This document shows, piece by piece, positions 22,133 through 34,776 of a stretch of 64,000 nucleotides of DNA. The notes under the pieces are model-generated. The model was not told where the DNA came from, made no database searches, and worked only from the letters and a program-made list of their open reading frames with translations. The DNA is from Musa acuminata AAA Group (Eukaryota > Streptophyta > Magnoliopsida > Zingiberales > Musaceae), in contig NC_088356.1 in NCBI RefSeq assembly GCF_036884655.1, positions 18,345,001-18,409,000 of the forward strand, read 5' to 3'. The stretch's first letter is position 1, and each line of letters starts with the position of its first letter. The position numbers and the translations under genes were made by a program.

Positions 22133-25100
22133 AGTCAGGAATGAGTCGGCACTAAGAGGGGGGGATGAATTAGTGCAGCGGATAAAAACGTCGGTTTGAA
22201 ATTTCTTCATATGATAAAATTCGATCTCGAAAATGCTTAACTTGAAAGCATGCAGAATTGTAGTGAAAGTAAGAATTTCATTTGCAATAAAGGTAAATAG
22301 TAAAAAATAAATGCAAACTAGATTTTTATGGTGGTTTGGTCATTGTGACCTACATCCACTCTGTCGATTCCTCTTCCGTCGAGGCCACCGACATCTAATA
22401 ATGATCTACCTTTAATGGGTGAAGATCAATTACCCTTATAACTTAATTTTCTTTTTGATAGGTTCAGGAGAGAACCTTTAGAACCCCTTTTTACAAAGCT
22501 TCCCTCACACTCTCCCTTAGAATGGTCTCTAAACTTTAGGAGGAGGGACTCTACACTTTACAAGGGTTTTCAACTTTAGAAATATAGAGTTTTTTATCAC
22601 CTTTCTTACTATTCCATGTAGGAATAGCTGGGGTATTTATAGACCCCAAATGGCTTCAAAACTTGGAGCCAAAATTTAAATCCCAAAAAATTCAAGGTAC
22701 GGGCAGTACCATCGCCTGCACTGTGTGGTACCACCGCCTATGTAACATCTCCCAATTTTAAAAATTTAGTAAATACTTGTTTATAAATATGAGGATTATT
22801 TAATAAATTTTTTTATATTAAATGATATTATATTAAAAGTTTATGGCTAGGGACCTAAGAGTAAATATTAGAAATTTGATATGATTTATGAAAGATTCAG
22901 ATTTAAGTTAAAAAAAATGGTGGACATGTGTCACTAGCTAACCTAAGGTTGTTGCACTTATGTTTGCTCTAATGATGACACCTAGCCCCTTTTATGCATG
23001 CTCGCCACCTTACAACCTTGCAACCCTTGTGTTAGCCAAAAGTAATTAAACGAGAGATTAAATGAAACTTAACAAAAGAGGGATACTTGCTACAGCGTGG
23101 GTTTGAGAAGAATAAGAATAAGAAGAAGAAAAAGCTTTGTCTTGTTTGAGGTTTTGCATCAATTTCCTCACATTTGAAAATTAAACTTTTCTAAGGCAAG
23201 TATTCTAGCCCCATCCCACATAAATCCAAATCTCTATTTTCATTTTAATTCTACATAATTAAAAAGATTTCAGCTTAGCACCAAACATTTTTTTGTTTTG
23301 ATACAAAGCCATGAATCTATAATTTTTTGGTAATTTGACCTCTATGCATTGTTTCGGACTTAACTTTTAGTGCTAAGCTCTGATTTAGGCAAAACCTAAT
23401 CCATTTGAAAGTAGACTCAAAGACCTTTATTTTGATACTAGATTGGATGATTTGGAGTTTAAATGCCTACTTAGACTTCTATTTCAATTAACCCTATAGA
23501 TTCTATAAAACAGGGACTATAATTTCTGACCTTTTGTAGTTTAACTACTTATAACGTTCTGTTGGGAACTCAGATTCATGCAAAGTATAATTTATTGGAA
23601 ACTAGACTCAAAAATATTTCTGCACTAACCAGATTTGAAAATTTTGGAATATAAATACAAACCAAAAACATCTATTTTCATCGACCCTATGGATTCAGTA
23701 AAACAGAGCTGATGTTTTTAGACCTCTCTACGAAATTATTTGTAACTCCCTATTACAAACTCTAGAGCTGATTCAGTAAAATAGCCCTATTACAAACTCT
23801 AGACCTTTCACTACGACCTTGTTGCAAAACTTAATTTACCTAAAACTATATTGACACATCTTTCGAATGACACCTAGTTTGTATAAATTAGAGCATAATT
23901 GATTATCTAAATAATTTATATAAAGCGCCTCTCAAAATCTGCCGGAATCGAGCTTTGGTTGATTTCGCCTCTTTGAGTTTCTTCTCTTTAGAAAATCGAT
24001 TTCAGCAAAAACACCCTTACTTTAGTTGAGCTTTACATTATTGCCTTAAATTCCTATATTCTCTTATCTTTTATTTATTTGTATACCTGATTTTACTATG
24101 TAAAGTTCATATTTATATCGCAATGTTTCGTATTAGACATACACATTCCATTATTCCGCATGTGTTTCGCCTTAAATTCTCCTCTTCTTGTTTCTTCTCT
24201 TTGGAAATCGATTTTAGCAAAAACCCTTACTTTAGTTGAGCTTTACATTACTACTCTAAATTCTTGTACACTCTTATCCTTTAATTATTTGTATACATGA
24301 TTTCATTATGTAAAGTTCATGTTTGTATCATAATATTTCGTATAGGCACATGCATTCCGTTGTTCCACATGTGTTTCTAATATGTCCCAATTTTATTGTT
24401 CAATATCTTTTTGTACTCCGGTGTTTGTGGGATAAATGTGAACTTTTGCCAAAAATGGTAAAGGGAGTTATGCTTAGAGCTCGCGATGCTCTACCGACCC
24501 CCTCTGACTTCACTCAGACGTGGGTGGATGGAGCTCCTAGATGTGGGAGACTTATGTTTGGTGGTCATTCAAAAATGAACGGATCACATTATGTTATGAT
24601 CTCACTTCACCTTCTATGTGTTTGACATAATATCCAAAGCTTTGGCTATGTTTCTATTCATGCTTTAGATAAGAATGAAATGAATGCAACGTCACGTGAC
24701 ATTTGAGCTTCTATTTATATTGTGTTCTTTGATATGTCCCAAAATGTTTATATGTCTTTGTTGTGCTTTAAAAAATACCATGTGCCATGGATATGCTCCT
24801 TATGCCAATGATATGCTCCAATTACCTTTCCTCGATTGTATGAACAAAACATGCTTTGAACGAAACGACATTATAATTCTACATTCAAACAAAATATGCT
24901 TCTGTTTCATCTTTTATCTCTGCTTTATATTTTGATACCTTATTTGTTTCAAAACTGTTCTCTTTGCTATGAATATATTAGTCAATTGCTAAGCTTTATA
25001 TGCTCACCCTGTTGCTATATAAATTTTTTAGGATAGCTTATTGCTCGCTAAAATGTGTAAATTGGGTTGAGATAATGGAAAGCTAGAAGATTTTGGGGCA

Positions 25101-26511
25101 AATCTTTCATACTTGATAGTTTGATGTTGTATAAGTTCCTTTTGTGTGTATCAACGACAAATCTATATTGTTGTATCTTTTAAATATTTGAAAAGTACCC
25201 CTCATATTGGGATTTTGGGAATGTTTAATTTAAATTATGTAATGATATAAATATATAGTACATGTTAGTTTTGTCATTGTATAGATTCTCATACTTATGG
25301 ATTTATGATGTGGTTATGGTTTAGTTGAGTTGGCTTTGGATTTTGTGAATCATTAAGTGATATGATGGTATGATTATAAACTGCACATGTTTTATAAATG
25401 GTGAATTATAGAGGTGAATTTTGACTTGAATATTTTCTTAGTGGCCTCAAATGTGTGTTTGGATCCTGGATTATTATTAAATTATAATATTATCAATTTT
25501 GAGTTAGGTTCACACCTCTTTAATAAGAATTAAATTCAGGGGGGCATGATAGGTTGCAGCCTAGCACTGGGCAGTACCACCGCCCAAATTGGCGATACCA
25601 CCACCTGATAGTCTCAGCCCAGACTCGTGGTACCATCACCTGACACAATCTCGAAGACTGTCCACTTCAATTCCACCTGTTGCGTCATTGTTTGGGCTTT
25701 TTCACTTGGCCCAACATAGCCCAAACTTGGCCCAATTATCCTCTAATTTAGTTGGCCCAATTCCAACCCAATTATGTTTTAACTACGAATTTTAAGATAT
25801 TTACTAAGCTAAATAAGTCCGTAAGTTTAGGTTTCTTTCCGGTGAGCTTCCGACGATCTTCCGACGAACTTCCGATGATCTTTTGGCAATATTACAGCGG
25901 ACTCCCGATAAGCTCCTGGACTTCACAATGACTTTCTTGGCGAGTTCCAACGAGCTTTCTAGCAAGCTCCTAGACTTCTCGGTCAATTCTGATAAAACTT
26001 TCGACAAACGTCCGGACTTCCAACGAACTCTCAAACTCCCAACGAAGTCTCGTTTTTGACTCCGGGACTTCATTTTGCTTTCTGCCTTGATCACTATTGT
26101 AGTTAATCCTATACAAATAAAACCTACTTAGGTCTAGACAATTATTACAAACCTTGAATCATGTTGTCCGGCATGTCATTGGTTCATCGACGCTTCGTTA
26201 GATTATTTGGCGCATCATCCTCTCTTGCGGTCTATTGCCCAATTGGTCAATTGACCTCCGCAACTTTGATTTCCTTAGCATAATTTTCGTTCTTCTTGAC
26301 CCGATGCGAATTCATAACCCGAAGCCTTCTACCGATACGTCGACCGATCTTCCAGCTCGATGTCCAATCTTCTAACATATTCTACTCCAATCCAACATGA
26401 TTCTTCCTAGTTTTAATTGTCTCTCCCTGATCAAAGCTTCCTACATCACTCAAAATGTAGATAAGATAAACACTATCAATTGGTTTCATCATCAAAATCT
26501 AAGATTCAATA
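22133..26511 (-). repeat. 3' LTR of E2, interrupted at 22741-25551
   Basis: The outer end is AGTCAGGAATGAG, mutated from TGTTAGGAATGAG; the inner end is GATTCAATA at 26511. Inverted TATA box near 22635. The repeat block is split by the solo LTR: GTACCACCGCCTA before it, CAGCCTAGCACTGGGC after it, matching continuous sequence at 30560-30610. Confidence 0.85.
22741..25551 (+). mobile_element. Diverged gypsy solo LTR related to the 1-9216 element
   Basis: Starts TGTAACATCTCCC and ends GGGGGGCATGATA, matching TGTAACACCCCTC and GGGGCGTGACA of the Tekay-like LTR. Shared blocks include ATGGTAAAGGGAGTTATGC, the GATGCTCTACCGACCCCCTC stretch and CTCAAATGTGTGTTTGGATC near the end. It has a single 32-bp unit at 24434-24470 where the young element has five. 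No internal sequence follows, so it is a solo LTR. The target duplication is not clear. The element is old. Confidence 0.82.
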
Positions 26512-28986
26512 ATCTTTCCCTTTTTTATGATGACAATCAATTGATGACAGAGTTAACTTTAACTCCCCCTATCAATATGTCATATTGATAGAACTCTTGG
26601 ATTGAAAAATCCAAGCAACATGTCATGATAAAATCATGCATAATATCATACTTCTCCCTCTTTGTCATCAACAAAAAGAAGAAGTGCAACTAGCAAGTTT
26701 TAGAGATGTGCAAATTTTTGTAACATACAAGCTAGCAAATTATTTATCACTTACAACATCCCTAATCTCCAAATCATCATTAATTTTAAAAATGTGCAAG
26801 ATTATAAAGTTTGCATTTTTGCTTCTTAAGATAGGCAAGCTAGTAATTTTTGGTAATGTTCAAGATAGCAAGTTCTTTCTTCTCTTTTGAGAAGTGCAAG
26901 CTAACAATTTTGCTTCTACTTGGGATGTGCAAGCTAGTAATTCTTGCTTCTCTTTTGAGTTGGGCAAGCTAGCAAGTTTTAGATATGCAAGCTAGTAGGA
27001 TAGCAAGTTTTACATCAAGCAAGCTAACAAATTTTGCACTATGTAAGCTAGCAAATTTTACATCGTTTTAGAACATGCAAGCTAGTTCTTTCTCCCCCTT
27101 TGTCATTGTCAAAAAGAAGGGAAGAAAATAATTTTATAATTCTTTTTCCCTTTACAACAATTTTCAAATCATGATAAAGGTAAATTATCAATCTTATTTC
27201 AGTATATTTGTGCATCATTATAGTTTCAAATTAAAATATGCACAATTTCAAAATCTTACATTTCATCCTTACGTCATGCATGATACCAAAAATAAATCAT
27301 CACTATGGGCATATCATACGTGATACTCAAGCATTCATGATGCATCATTTTAGCAACAAATCATAGTATTGCATGTATCATTCCAAATCATAAATAATTC
27401 AAATCATGATGATATCAAAATGTCAAATTACATTACATCCTACCATGCATGAACTTAACTTTTTATTTGTACGCATCAACATAAATTGATGAGTATTTCA
27501 TGCATAATTTCATATCATCACATGAAGAATATCATGAGAATTTTGATGTTGAGATATACTTAATGAATACAAGGAATTATAAAAATCATATCATGAAAGA
27601 TAAGATCATGTGAATACCAAAAGACATGATTCATATAGAAAATTTTCTCTTAAACAAAATGCAATAATCATATGAAAACAAATAGTAAGAAATCTTGATT
27701 CATAAAAGAAAATCTCAAGTTATGAAATCAAGAGAATGTTCATGATTCGATTGGAAAAATCTTATTTAGATTCAAATCATCAAATCATTAAAATCATTAG
27801 ATATTCAAAATGACATTAATTGATTTATCAAACTCTTGAGATGCTAGCGATTTTCTTTCTCCCTTTTGTCATTGTAAACAAGAACGAAGAAGGGAAGAAA
27901 TGTATAACAAAACTCAAGTCATAAATTCTCAAGATGTCAAGTAGCATATCATGGTTAGGATAAGTCTCCCTTTTTTTTTGTGAATAGCAAAAAGAAACAA
28001 GTAGAAAATGATCTTAATTCATAGAAAGATTTCAAGTATCAAATATCGAGAAATCAAGATCATGAATTGGATTATTTTTCTCTTTAGTAAATGGCAAAGA
28101 GAAACATAAGAGATTAAATAAGAGATCTTGATTCATAAAAGATTTCATGTTATAAATCTCAAAAAATTATGATCTAGATAAAACTCATTCAAATTCATTT
28201 TCATAGTCCAATAGATTCATAAAAGCATAATATACATAGATTCATAAATCTTTTATCGAAAAATCAATAAGATAGAGATTTTCATTTTAAATTATTTGTT
28301 TCATACCAGCATGCCTTTGTCTTTTTTATGCCAAATAAAAAGATACATAATTGTTTAAGACCGAAAAAATAAATTTCATCATCATGACCAAAAATATGAC
28401 ACATTAAACATATGGCTTCTTTAAACAAGAGATTTGATTTATCATTTTAATTTCAATTATCATACATTTTTCTTTTTATGTGTTTTATTTTATATTTCAT
28501 ATAAATATGCTCAAGTTTTTTATATGAAAACCATCCATCTTGTTTATAACCGAAAAAGCAACTTTCATTGCGACAAAGATCAATAAGCCATGAATCACAA
28601 AAATCATCCTGCATAATTTCAAAATATAAACTTATTAAGCATGATTATTATGCATCACTACTTTGGGCATGACATCAAAACATGGTTTCAAGTTTTCAAG
28701 GTATAACATGCGCAATTTCAAACTATAAACTCATTAAGCATTATATCATCAAACATGATTTCATAAAGCATTTTCAATCAAAATTGAAAATCATCAATTT
28801 AGATACACATTATTATTTTTTCTTAAAAACATACATATGATTAATCATCAGATTTAAATCTAACATTTTATTGTATTTTCATAAAACATGGAATTATCAT
28901 TATCATTTTCAAATTTAGCTAGAAAAAGAAGCATGATATATATTTTTTATTTACTAACTAATTTAAAAATAACTCATAAAAAAGCA
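26512..28986 (-). other. AT-rich internal region of E2
   Basis: Inverted polypurine tract at 26512-26528. Further CTCCC(C/T)TTTGTCATC words occur near 26652, 27092 and 27860. GCAAGCTAGCAA-type words are dense in 26690-27080. The rest is AT-rich with many ATCATG/CATGAT words. No coding signal. It fills the place where pol lies in E6. Confidence 0.75.
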
Positions 28987-29936
28987 TCAAGTAATTTCGA
29001 AATAAGGCAAAGAGGTTTTGGTTACCTCGTCGTCGAAAGTCGTTAAGGCGTAGTTTGCCACCTCGCCTTTGTCGATTTGTTTTTCATCTTCGGATGAACT
29101 TGGTTCGTTCCAAGTCACCTTAAGTGCTCTATTCTTCTTTGATAACTTCTTTTTAAGTTCATTTTTATTTTTTAATTCTTATTTATTGAACCTTTTAAAT
29201 TTTATAGTAAGAAGTTTAAGGTCATCATCACTTGAGCTTTCGCTCGAGTGGTCTTCTTCTGTTCTAAGTGCAAAATCCTTCCTGTTCTTTTGAAGGTTGT
29301 TCTCAAGTTCATCATATGCCACATTAGTCATTTCGTAGGTCATCAAAGACCCAATAAGTTCTTCGAATAAAATAGTATTCAAATCCTTGGCTCTTGAATG
29401 GTCGTTACTTTAGAGTCCCAATTTTTAGAAAGAGATCGTAAAACTTTATTAACAAGTTCAAAATTCAAAAAACATTTGCCAAGTGCTTTTAGGCTATTGA
29501 CGACATCTGTAAATCGGGTGTATATGTCTCCAATAGTCTCGCTTGGCTTCATTCGAAAAAGTTCAAAATCATGCATTAAAAGATTTATCTTAGAATCTTT
29601 TACTCTACTAGTGCTTTCGTGTGTGATTTCAAGAGTGTGCCAAATATCAAAAGCCATTTTGCACATAGAAATTTGATTGAATTCATTTTTGTCTAAGATG
29701 CAAAATAGAGCATTCATAGCTCTAGCATTTAAAGAAAAAAATTTCTTCTCCAAATCATTCCATTCATTCATTAGAGTAGAAGACTTTTGAAATCCATTTT
29801 CAATGATATTCCATAAGATTAAATCTATGAAAAGCAAGAAAACTCTTAGTTGAGTTTTTCAATAAGTGTGGTCCATCCCATTAAACATAGGAGAATGAAC
29901 GATTGAAAAACCCTCTTAAAATCTAAAAAGAGCCAT
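28987..29936 (-). pseudogene. gag: E2 capsid-type gag lacking the CCHC knuckle
   Basis: On the minus strand the ATG at 29936 is followed by SIVHSPMFNGMDHTY, then stops, then readable capsid (29379-29837) with WNDLEKKFFSLNARAMNAL and FRMKPSETIGDIYTRF. A frameshift near 29380 leads to FEELIGSLMTYEMT and a serine/aspartate stretch (29179-29382). In E0 the CCHC knuckle follows at this point. Here the sequence runs straight to KVTWNEPSSSEDE, so the knuckle is deleted. It continues through EVANYALTTFDDEVTK to a TGA at 28987-28989. No protease or integrase follows. The original protein would have been a Gag of about 315 residues without nucleocapsid zinc binding. Confidence 0.8.
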
Positions 29937-29982
29937 TTCTCTTGGGTGTTAAACCAAATGAGAAATAACGTGACTCTGATAC

Positions 29983-29994
29983 CAACTGTTATGA
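29983..29994 (-). other. Primer binding site of E2
   Basis: Reverse complement reads TGGTATCAGAGT, one base from the initiator-Met site, two bases inside the 5' LTR. Confidence 0.85.
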
Positions 29995-29996
29995 AT

Positions 29997-31515
29997 GAGT
30001 CGGTACTATGAGCGGGGGTGAATTAGTGTAGTGGATAAAAACATCGGTTTGAAAATTCTTCGTATAATAAAATATGATCTCGGAAATGCATAACTTGAAA
30101 GCATGTGGAATTGTAGTGATAGTAAGAATTTCATTTGCAATAAAGGTAAATAACAAGAAATAAATGTAAACCTAATTTTTATAGTAGTTCAGTCGTCGTG
30201 ACCTACATCCACTCCGTCGATTCCTCTTCTATCGAGGCCACTGGCATCTACTAATGATCCTGCTTCAATGGGCAAAGATCAACTACCCTTACAACTCGAT
30301 TCTCCTTTTGATAGGTTCAGGAGAGAACCTTTACAACCCCTTTTTACAAAGCTTCTCTCATACTCTCCCTTTGAATGGTCTCTAAACTTTAGGAGGAGAG
30401 ACTCTACACTTTACAAGGGTTTTCAACTTTAGAAACATAGAGTTTTTTATCACCTTTCTTGCTACTCCTTGCAAGAATAGCTGGGGTATTTATAGACCCC
30501 AAATGGCTTCAAAACTTGGAGTCAAAATTCAAATCCCTGAAATTTTGGGGTACGGGCGGTACCACCGCCTGCCCTGGCAGTACCACTGTCTGTAGCCTGA
30601 CACTGGGTGGTACCACTACCCAGACTAGCGATACCACCACCTGACACAGTCTCGGAGACTATACCATATCGGTTCCACCTATTGGGTCACTGTTTGGGCT
30701 TTTCACTTGGCCCATCACAGCTCAAACTTGACCCAATTGTCCCCTAATTGAGTTAGCCCAATTCCAACCCAATTATATGCTAACTATGAATTTTAAGATA
30801 TTTACTAAGCTAAATAAGTCCGTAAGTCTAGGTTTCTTTCCAGCAAGTTTTCGGCGATCTTCCGGCGAACTTTCGATGATCTCTCGGCAATGCTCCAACG
30901 GACTCCCAACAAGCTCCTGGACTTCATGACGACCTTCTTGGCGAGTTTTGATGAGCTTCTCTAGCAAGCTACTAGACTTCTCAGTCAATTCAGAAAGAAC
31001 TTTCGAGAAACGTTTGGACTTCCGAAGAACTCTCGAACTCCCAACAAAGTCTCGTTCTTGACTCTAGGACTTCATTTTGCTTTATGCCTTAATCACTATC
31101 GTAGTTAATCCTGCACAAATAAAACCTACTTTGATCTAGATAATTATTACAAAGCTTGAATCATGTTGTCCGGCATGTTATTGGTTCATCAACGCCTTGT
31201 CCGTTTCTTTGGCGCATCGTCCCCTCTTGCGGCCTATTGCCCAATCGGCCAGTTGACCTCTGTAAATCTGATTTCCTTAGTGCAATTTATGATCTTCTTG
31301 GCCCGATGCCCGAACTCATGGCCCGAAGCCTTCTGCCGATACATCGACCGATCCTCCGGCTCGACGTCTAATCTTCTGACATGTTCCACTCCGACCCAAC
31401 ATGATTCTTCCTGCTTTTAATTGTCTCTCCCTAATCGAAGCTTCCTGCATCACTCAAAATGTAGATCAGATAAACAATATCAATTGGTTTCATCATTAAA
31501 GTCCAAGATTCAACA
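29997..31515 (-). repeat. 5' LTR of E2, 1519 bp
   Basis: Starts TGTTATGAATGAG and ends GATTCAACA on the plus strand. It contains the inverted TATA box near 30487, the GGCGGTACCACCGCC-type block (30555-30650) and the long U3 with TGCCCAATCGGCCAG. Confidence 0.9.
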
Positions 31516-31828
31516 AAATCTTCTTAATCAAATTTGTCATCATTATTGTTATCTAAACCGAGATCATCATTATTGTTATCTAAACCAAGATTTTGCTGTG
31601 AAATTCCCTCCTCAAATCTCTCAGTTTTTTACTGGAAAATTTATAGTAAAACCATTGTTTCTTTAATGAAAATTCTACTCTTAAAAAATAGCTAGAAAAC
31701 AAGCCTAAACTGCAACCTATATACACCAATCCACCAACCCTTTCGGCCACTACTTCGTTCAACTGATACATGACTTTAATCCGACAACAAAAGAGAGGTC
31801 TTAACACTACGGATTAGAGACATATGCT
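31516..31828. other. Short segment between E2 and a forward LTR; possible rest of E1
   Basis: Begins with the AAATC target copy. It has two tandem copies of a ~25-bp word containing ATTATTGTTATCTAAACC (31540-31590). A stretch from 31590 resembles 22040-22100 on the far side of E2 (GCTGTGAAATT versus GCTGTAAAATT, later AAAATTCTACT). No gene is recognisable. Confidence 0.4.
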
Positions 31829-32353
31829 TGTTGAATCTCGGATTTTGATGATGAAATAAATTAGTAAATTATTTGATCTAATCCATGTGTTGAGATAAGT
31901 GTGCAAGATTAACTACGATAGCAGTAAGGCGTAAAGCAGATGATGGCCCAAAGTCGAAGACTCAGATGATATACCAGGAGCTCATTGAGAGTTCATTGTG
32001 AGATCACTGAAAGCACGTTGGAAGACTAGCCGAGAGTTGGTCAGAAGCTCGCTGGAAGACTCACCGAAAAGTTCGCTAGAGGATCGCCGAGTGAAAAATT
32101 GACATACCGAACCATGCTTGCCTTAATCGTAGTTAGAAAGATAATTAGAGTTGATTTGGGAGATAATCCCATCAACTCTGTTAGGGGCCAACTGGGATTT
32201 GAGCTAGGATGGTTTGGGCCGAATACAAGGCCCAACCAGGTTGCTGGACTCTAACCAGCGATGGCACCGCTAGGGCCAGCGGTGGCACTGCTAGGAAGAC
32301 CCAGTCTCTCAGGTGGTCTGGGTAGTGATACCGTCGGCGATGGCACCGCCTGG
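31829..32353 (+). repeat. Forward LTR fragment of the Sirevirus-like family, target of E4
   Basis: Starts TGTTGAATCTCGG, keeps GTTGAGATAAGTGTGCAAGA and a diverged repeat block (GCGATGGCACCGC), and is broken by E4 at 32353. It resumes after E4 with CCTGGAAGACCCAGTCTC at 39529. Confidence 0.8.
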
Positions 32354-33763
32354 TGTTAGGAATAAGTTGGCACTAAGAGGTGAATTAGTGCAGCGGTAAA
32401 ATAATGTCGGTATAAAACTTCGTTTTGATTAAATTCGTTTCCTATGAAAAATCATTTCGTAAAGGTAATAACTTTGAAAGCGTACGTAAGAGAGTAGTGG
32501 ATGTAAAGAGCAAGTAAGGAGGTTTGCAGTTAAACTAAATTGCTCAAAGAAATACAAACCAAATTTTAAAGTGGTTCGATCATCGTGACCTACATCCACT
32601 TCGTCGATCCCTCTTCCGTCGAGGCCATCGGCATCCACTATCGATCTTCCTTTAATAGGCGAAGATCAACCTCCTTCTTACAACTCAATTCTCCTTTTAT
32701 CAGGTTTAGGAGATAACCCTTATACCCCGACTTACTCCACTCTCAAACTATTCTAACACTTAGAACTTTGAGAGGAGCTCACACAAGATTGCAGTAGCAT
32801 TTCTTTCCTTTTTTACTCTCAATAATTGTGTATGTTAACCAGGGATGAGAGGGGTATTTATAGGCTTCAAGTTGATTCAAACTTGGAGCCTAGAAACATC
32901 TCATTCCTGGTTTCCTAGATCCAGGCGAGTGAAAAATTGACATACCGAACCATGCTTGCCTTAATCGTAGTTAGAAAGATAATTAGAGTTGATTTGGGAG
33001 ATAATCCCATCAACTCTGTTAGGGGCCAACTGGGCTTTGAGCTAGGATGGTTTGGGCCGAATACAAGGCCCAACCAGGTTGCTGGACTCTAACCAGCGAT
33101 GGCACCGCTAGGGCCAGCGGTGGCACTGCTAGGAAGACCCAGTCTCTCAGGTGGTCTGGGTAGTGATACCGCCGGTGATGGCACCGCCTGGTGTTAGGAA
33201 TAAGTTGGCACTAATAGGTGAATTAGTGCAGCGGTAAAATAATGTCGGTATAAAACTTCGTTTTGATTAAATTCGTTTCCTATGAAAAATCATTTCGTAA
33301 AGGTAATAACTTTGAAAGCATACGTAAGAGAGTAGTGGATGTAAAGAGCAAGTAAGGAGGTTTGCAGTTAAACTAAATTGCTCAAAGAAATACAAACCAA
33401 ATTTTAAAGTGGTTCGATCATCGTGACCTACATCCACTTCGTCGATTCCTCTTCCGTCGAGGCCATCGGCATCCACTATCGATCTTCCTTTAATAGGCGA
33501 AGATCAACCTCCTTCTTACAACTCAATTCTCCTTTTATCAGGTTTAGGAGATAACCCTTATACCCCCACTTACTCCTCTCTCAAACTATTCTAACACTTA
33601 GAACTTTGAGAGGAGCTCACACAAGATTGCAGTAGCATTTCTTTCCTTTTTTACTCTCAATAATTGTGTATGTTAACCAGGGATGAGAGGGGTATTTATA
33701 GGCTTCAAGTTGATTCAAACTTGGAGCCTAGAAACATCTCATTCCTGGTTTCCTAGATCCAGG
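32088..33763. repeat. 838-bp tandem duplication across the left end of E4
   Basis: 32088-32925 and 32926-33763 are direct copies at a constant offset of 838. Each holds about 265 bp of the target LTR, the CCTGG target copy and about 570 bp of the E4 LTR. About ten scattered differences were seen by eye. The break points share only a base or two (CG), so this is a duplication made after E4 inserted. Confidence 0.92.
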
Positions 33764-34776
33764 CGGTACCACCACCTGTGCTGGGCGATACCACCGCTAG
33801 TGTCAGTCTGACACTGACACTACACTGGGCGGTACCACCGCTTGACACTGGGTGGTACCACTGCCTGCAGCCTCTCAAAGGCTGTGTCTGGGGGGTACCA
33901 CCACCCAGACCGATCATACCACTGCTTGACGTAGTCTCGGAGACTGTGTCACGACGGTGTCACCTCTTAGGGCACTGTTTGGGCCTTTTCATTTGGCCCA
34001 ACATAGTTCTTACATGGGCCCAACTGGCCCTTAATTGGGTTGGCCCAAATCCAAACCTAATTACGTGCTAACTACATTTCCTAAGACATATTCTAAGCGA
34101 AACAAGTTCATAAATCTAGTTTCTTCCGGCGATCTTCCGACGAACTCTCGACAATGTTCCAGTGGACTCCCGACAAGCTCCTGGACTTCACGATGATCTT
34201 CTTGGCAAGTTCCGACGAGGTTTTTTGGCAAGCTCCTGGATTTCTCGGTTGGTTCCTGCAGAACTTTCGACGAATGTCTGGACTTCCGATGAACTCTCGA
34301 ACTCCCAACGAAATTGAGTCCTTGACTCTGGGACTTCATTTTGCTTTATATCTTGCTATCGTAGTTAATCCTGCAAATGTAAAAAACACACTTCAATCTA
34401 GACAATTAATACTAAGCATTAATCATGTTGTCCAGCATGTCATTGGTCCCTCGACATTTCGTCCGATTCTTCGACGCATCGTTCTCTCTTGCGGCCAATT
34501 GCCCAATCGACCAGTTGACTCAACTCCAATATCCTTAGTGCAATATCCGCTCTTCTTGACCCAATGATCGAATCCATGGCCCGAAGCCTTCTATCGATAC
34601 GTCGACCGATCCTCCGGCTCGACGTCCAATCTTCTAACATGTTTACCACCGGCCCAACATGATTCTTCCTGCTTTAATTATCTCTCCATGATCGAAGCAT
34701 CCTGCATCACTCAAAATGCATATCAAATCATAATCACTTATCAATTGGTTTCATCATCAAAATACGAGATTCAACA
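32354..34776 (-). repeat. 3' LTR of E4; complete copy at 33192-34776
   Basis: TGTTAGGAATAAG start, GATTCAACA end, 1585 bp in the complete copy. The first 572 bp occur twice because of the tandem duplication. Inverted TATA boxes are at about 32853 and 33691. Confidence 0.9.

Larger units (their letters stand above)
22133..31515 (-). mobile_element. E2: non-autonomous Sirevirus-like element, AAATC target duplication
   Basis: Both ends are flanked by AAATC (22128-22132 and 31516-31520). On the minus strand: 5' LTR (31515-29997), primer site, capsid-only gag, an AT-rich region of 2.5 kb, polypurine tract and 3' LTR (26511-22133). A 2.8 kb gypsy solo LTR interrupts the 3' LTR. There is no protease, integrase or RT. 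Without the inserted LTR it is about 6.6 kb. Confidence 0.85.

Noticed and set aside
22736..25556. Clear 5-bp target duplication for the gypsy solo LTR
   Set aside because: Flanks GCCTA and GGTTG do not match; the LTR identity rests on its ends and internal similarity only.
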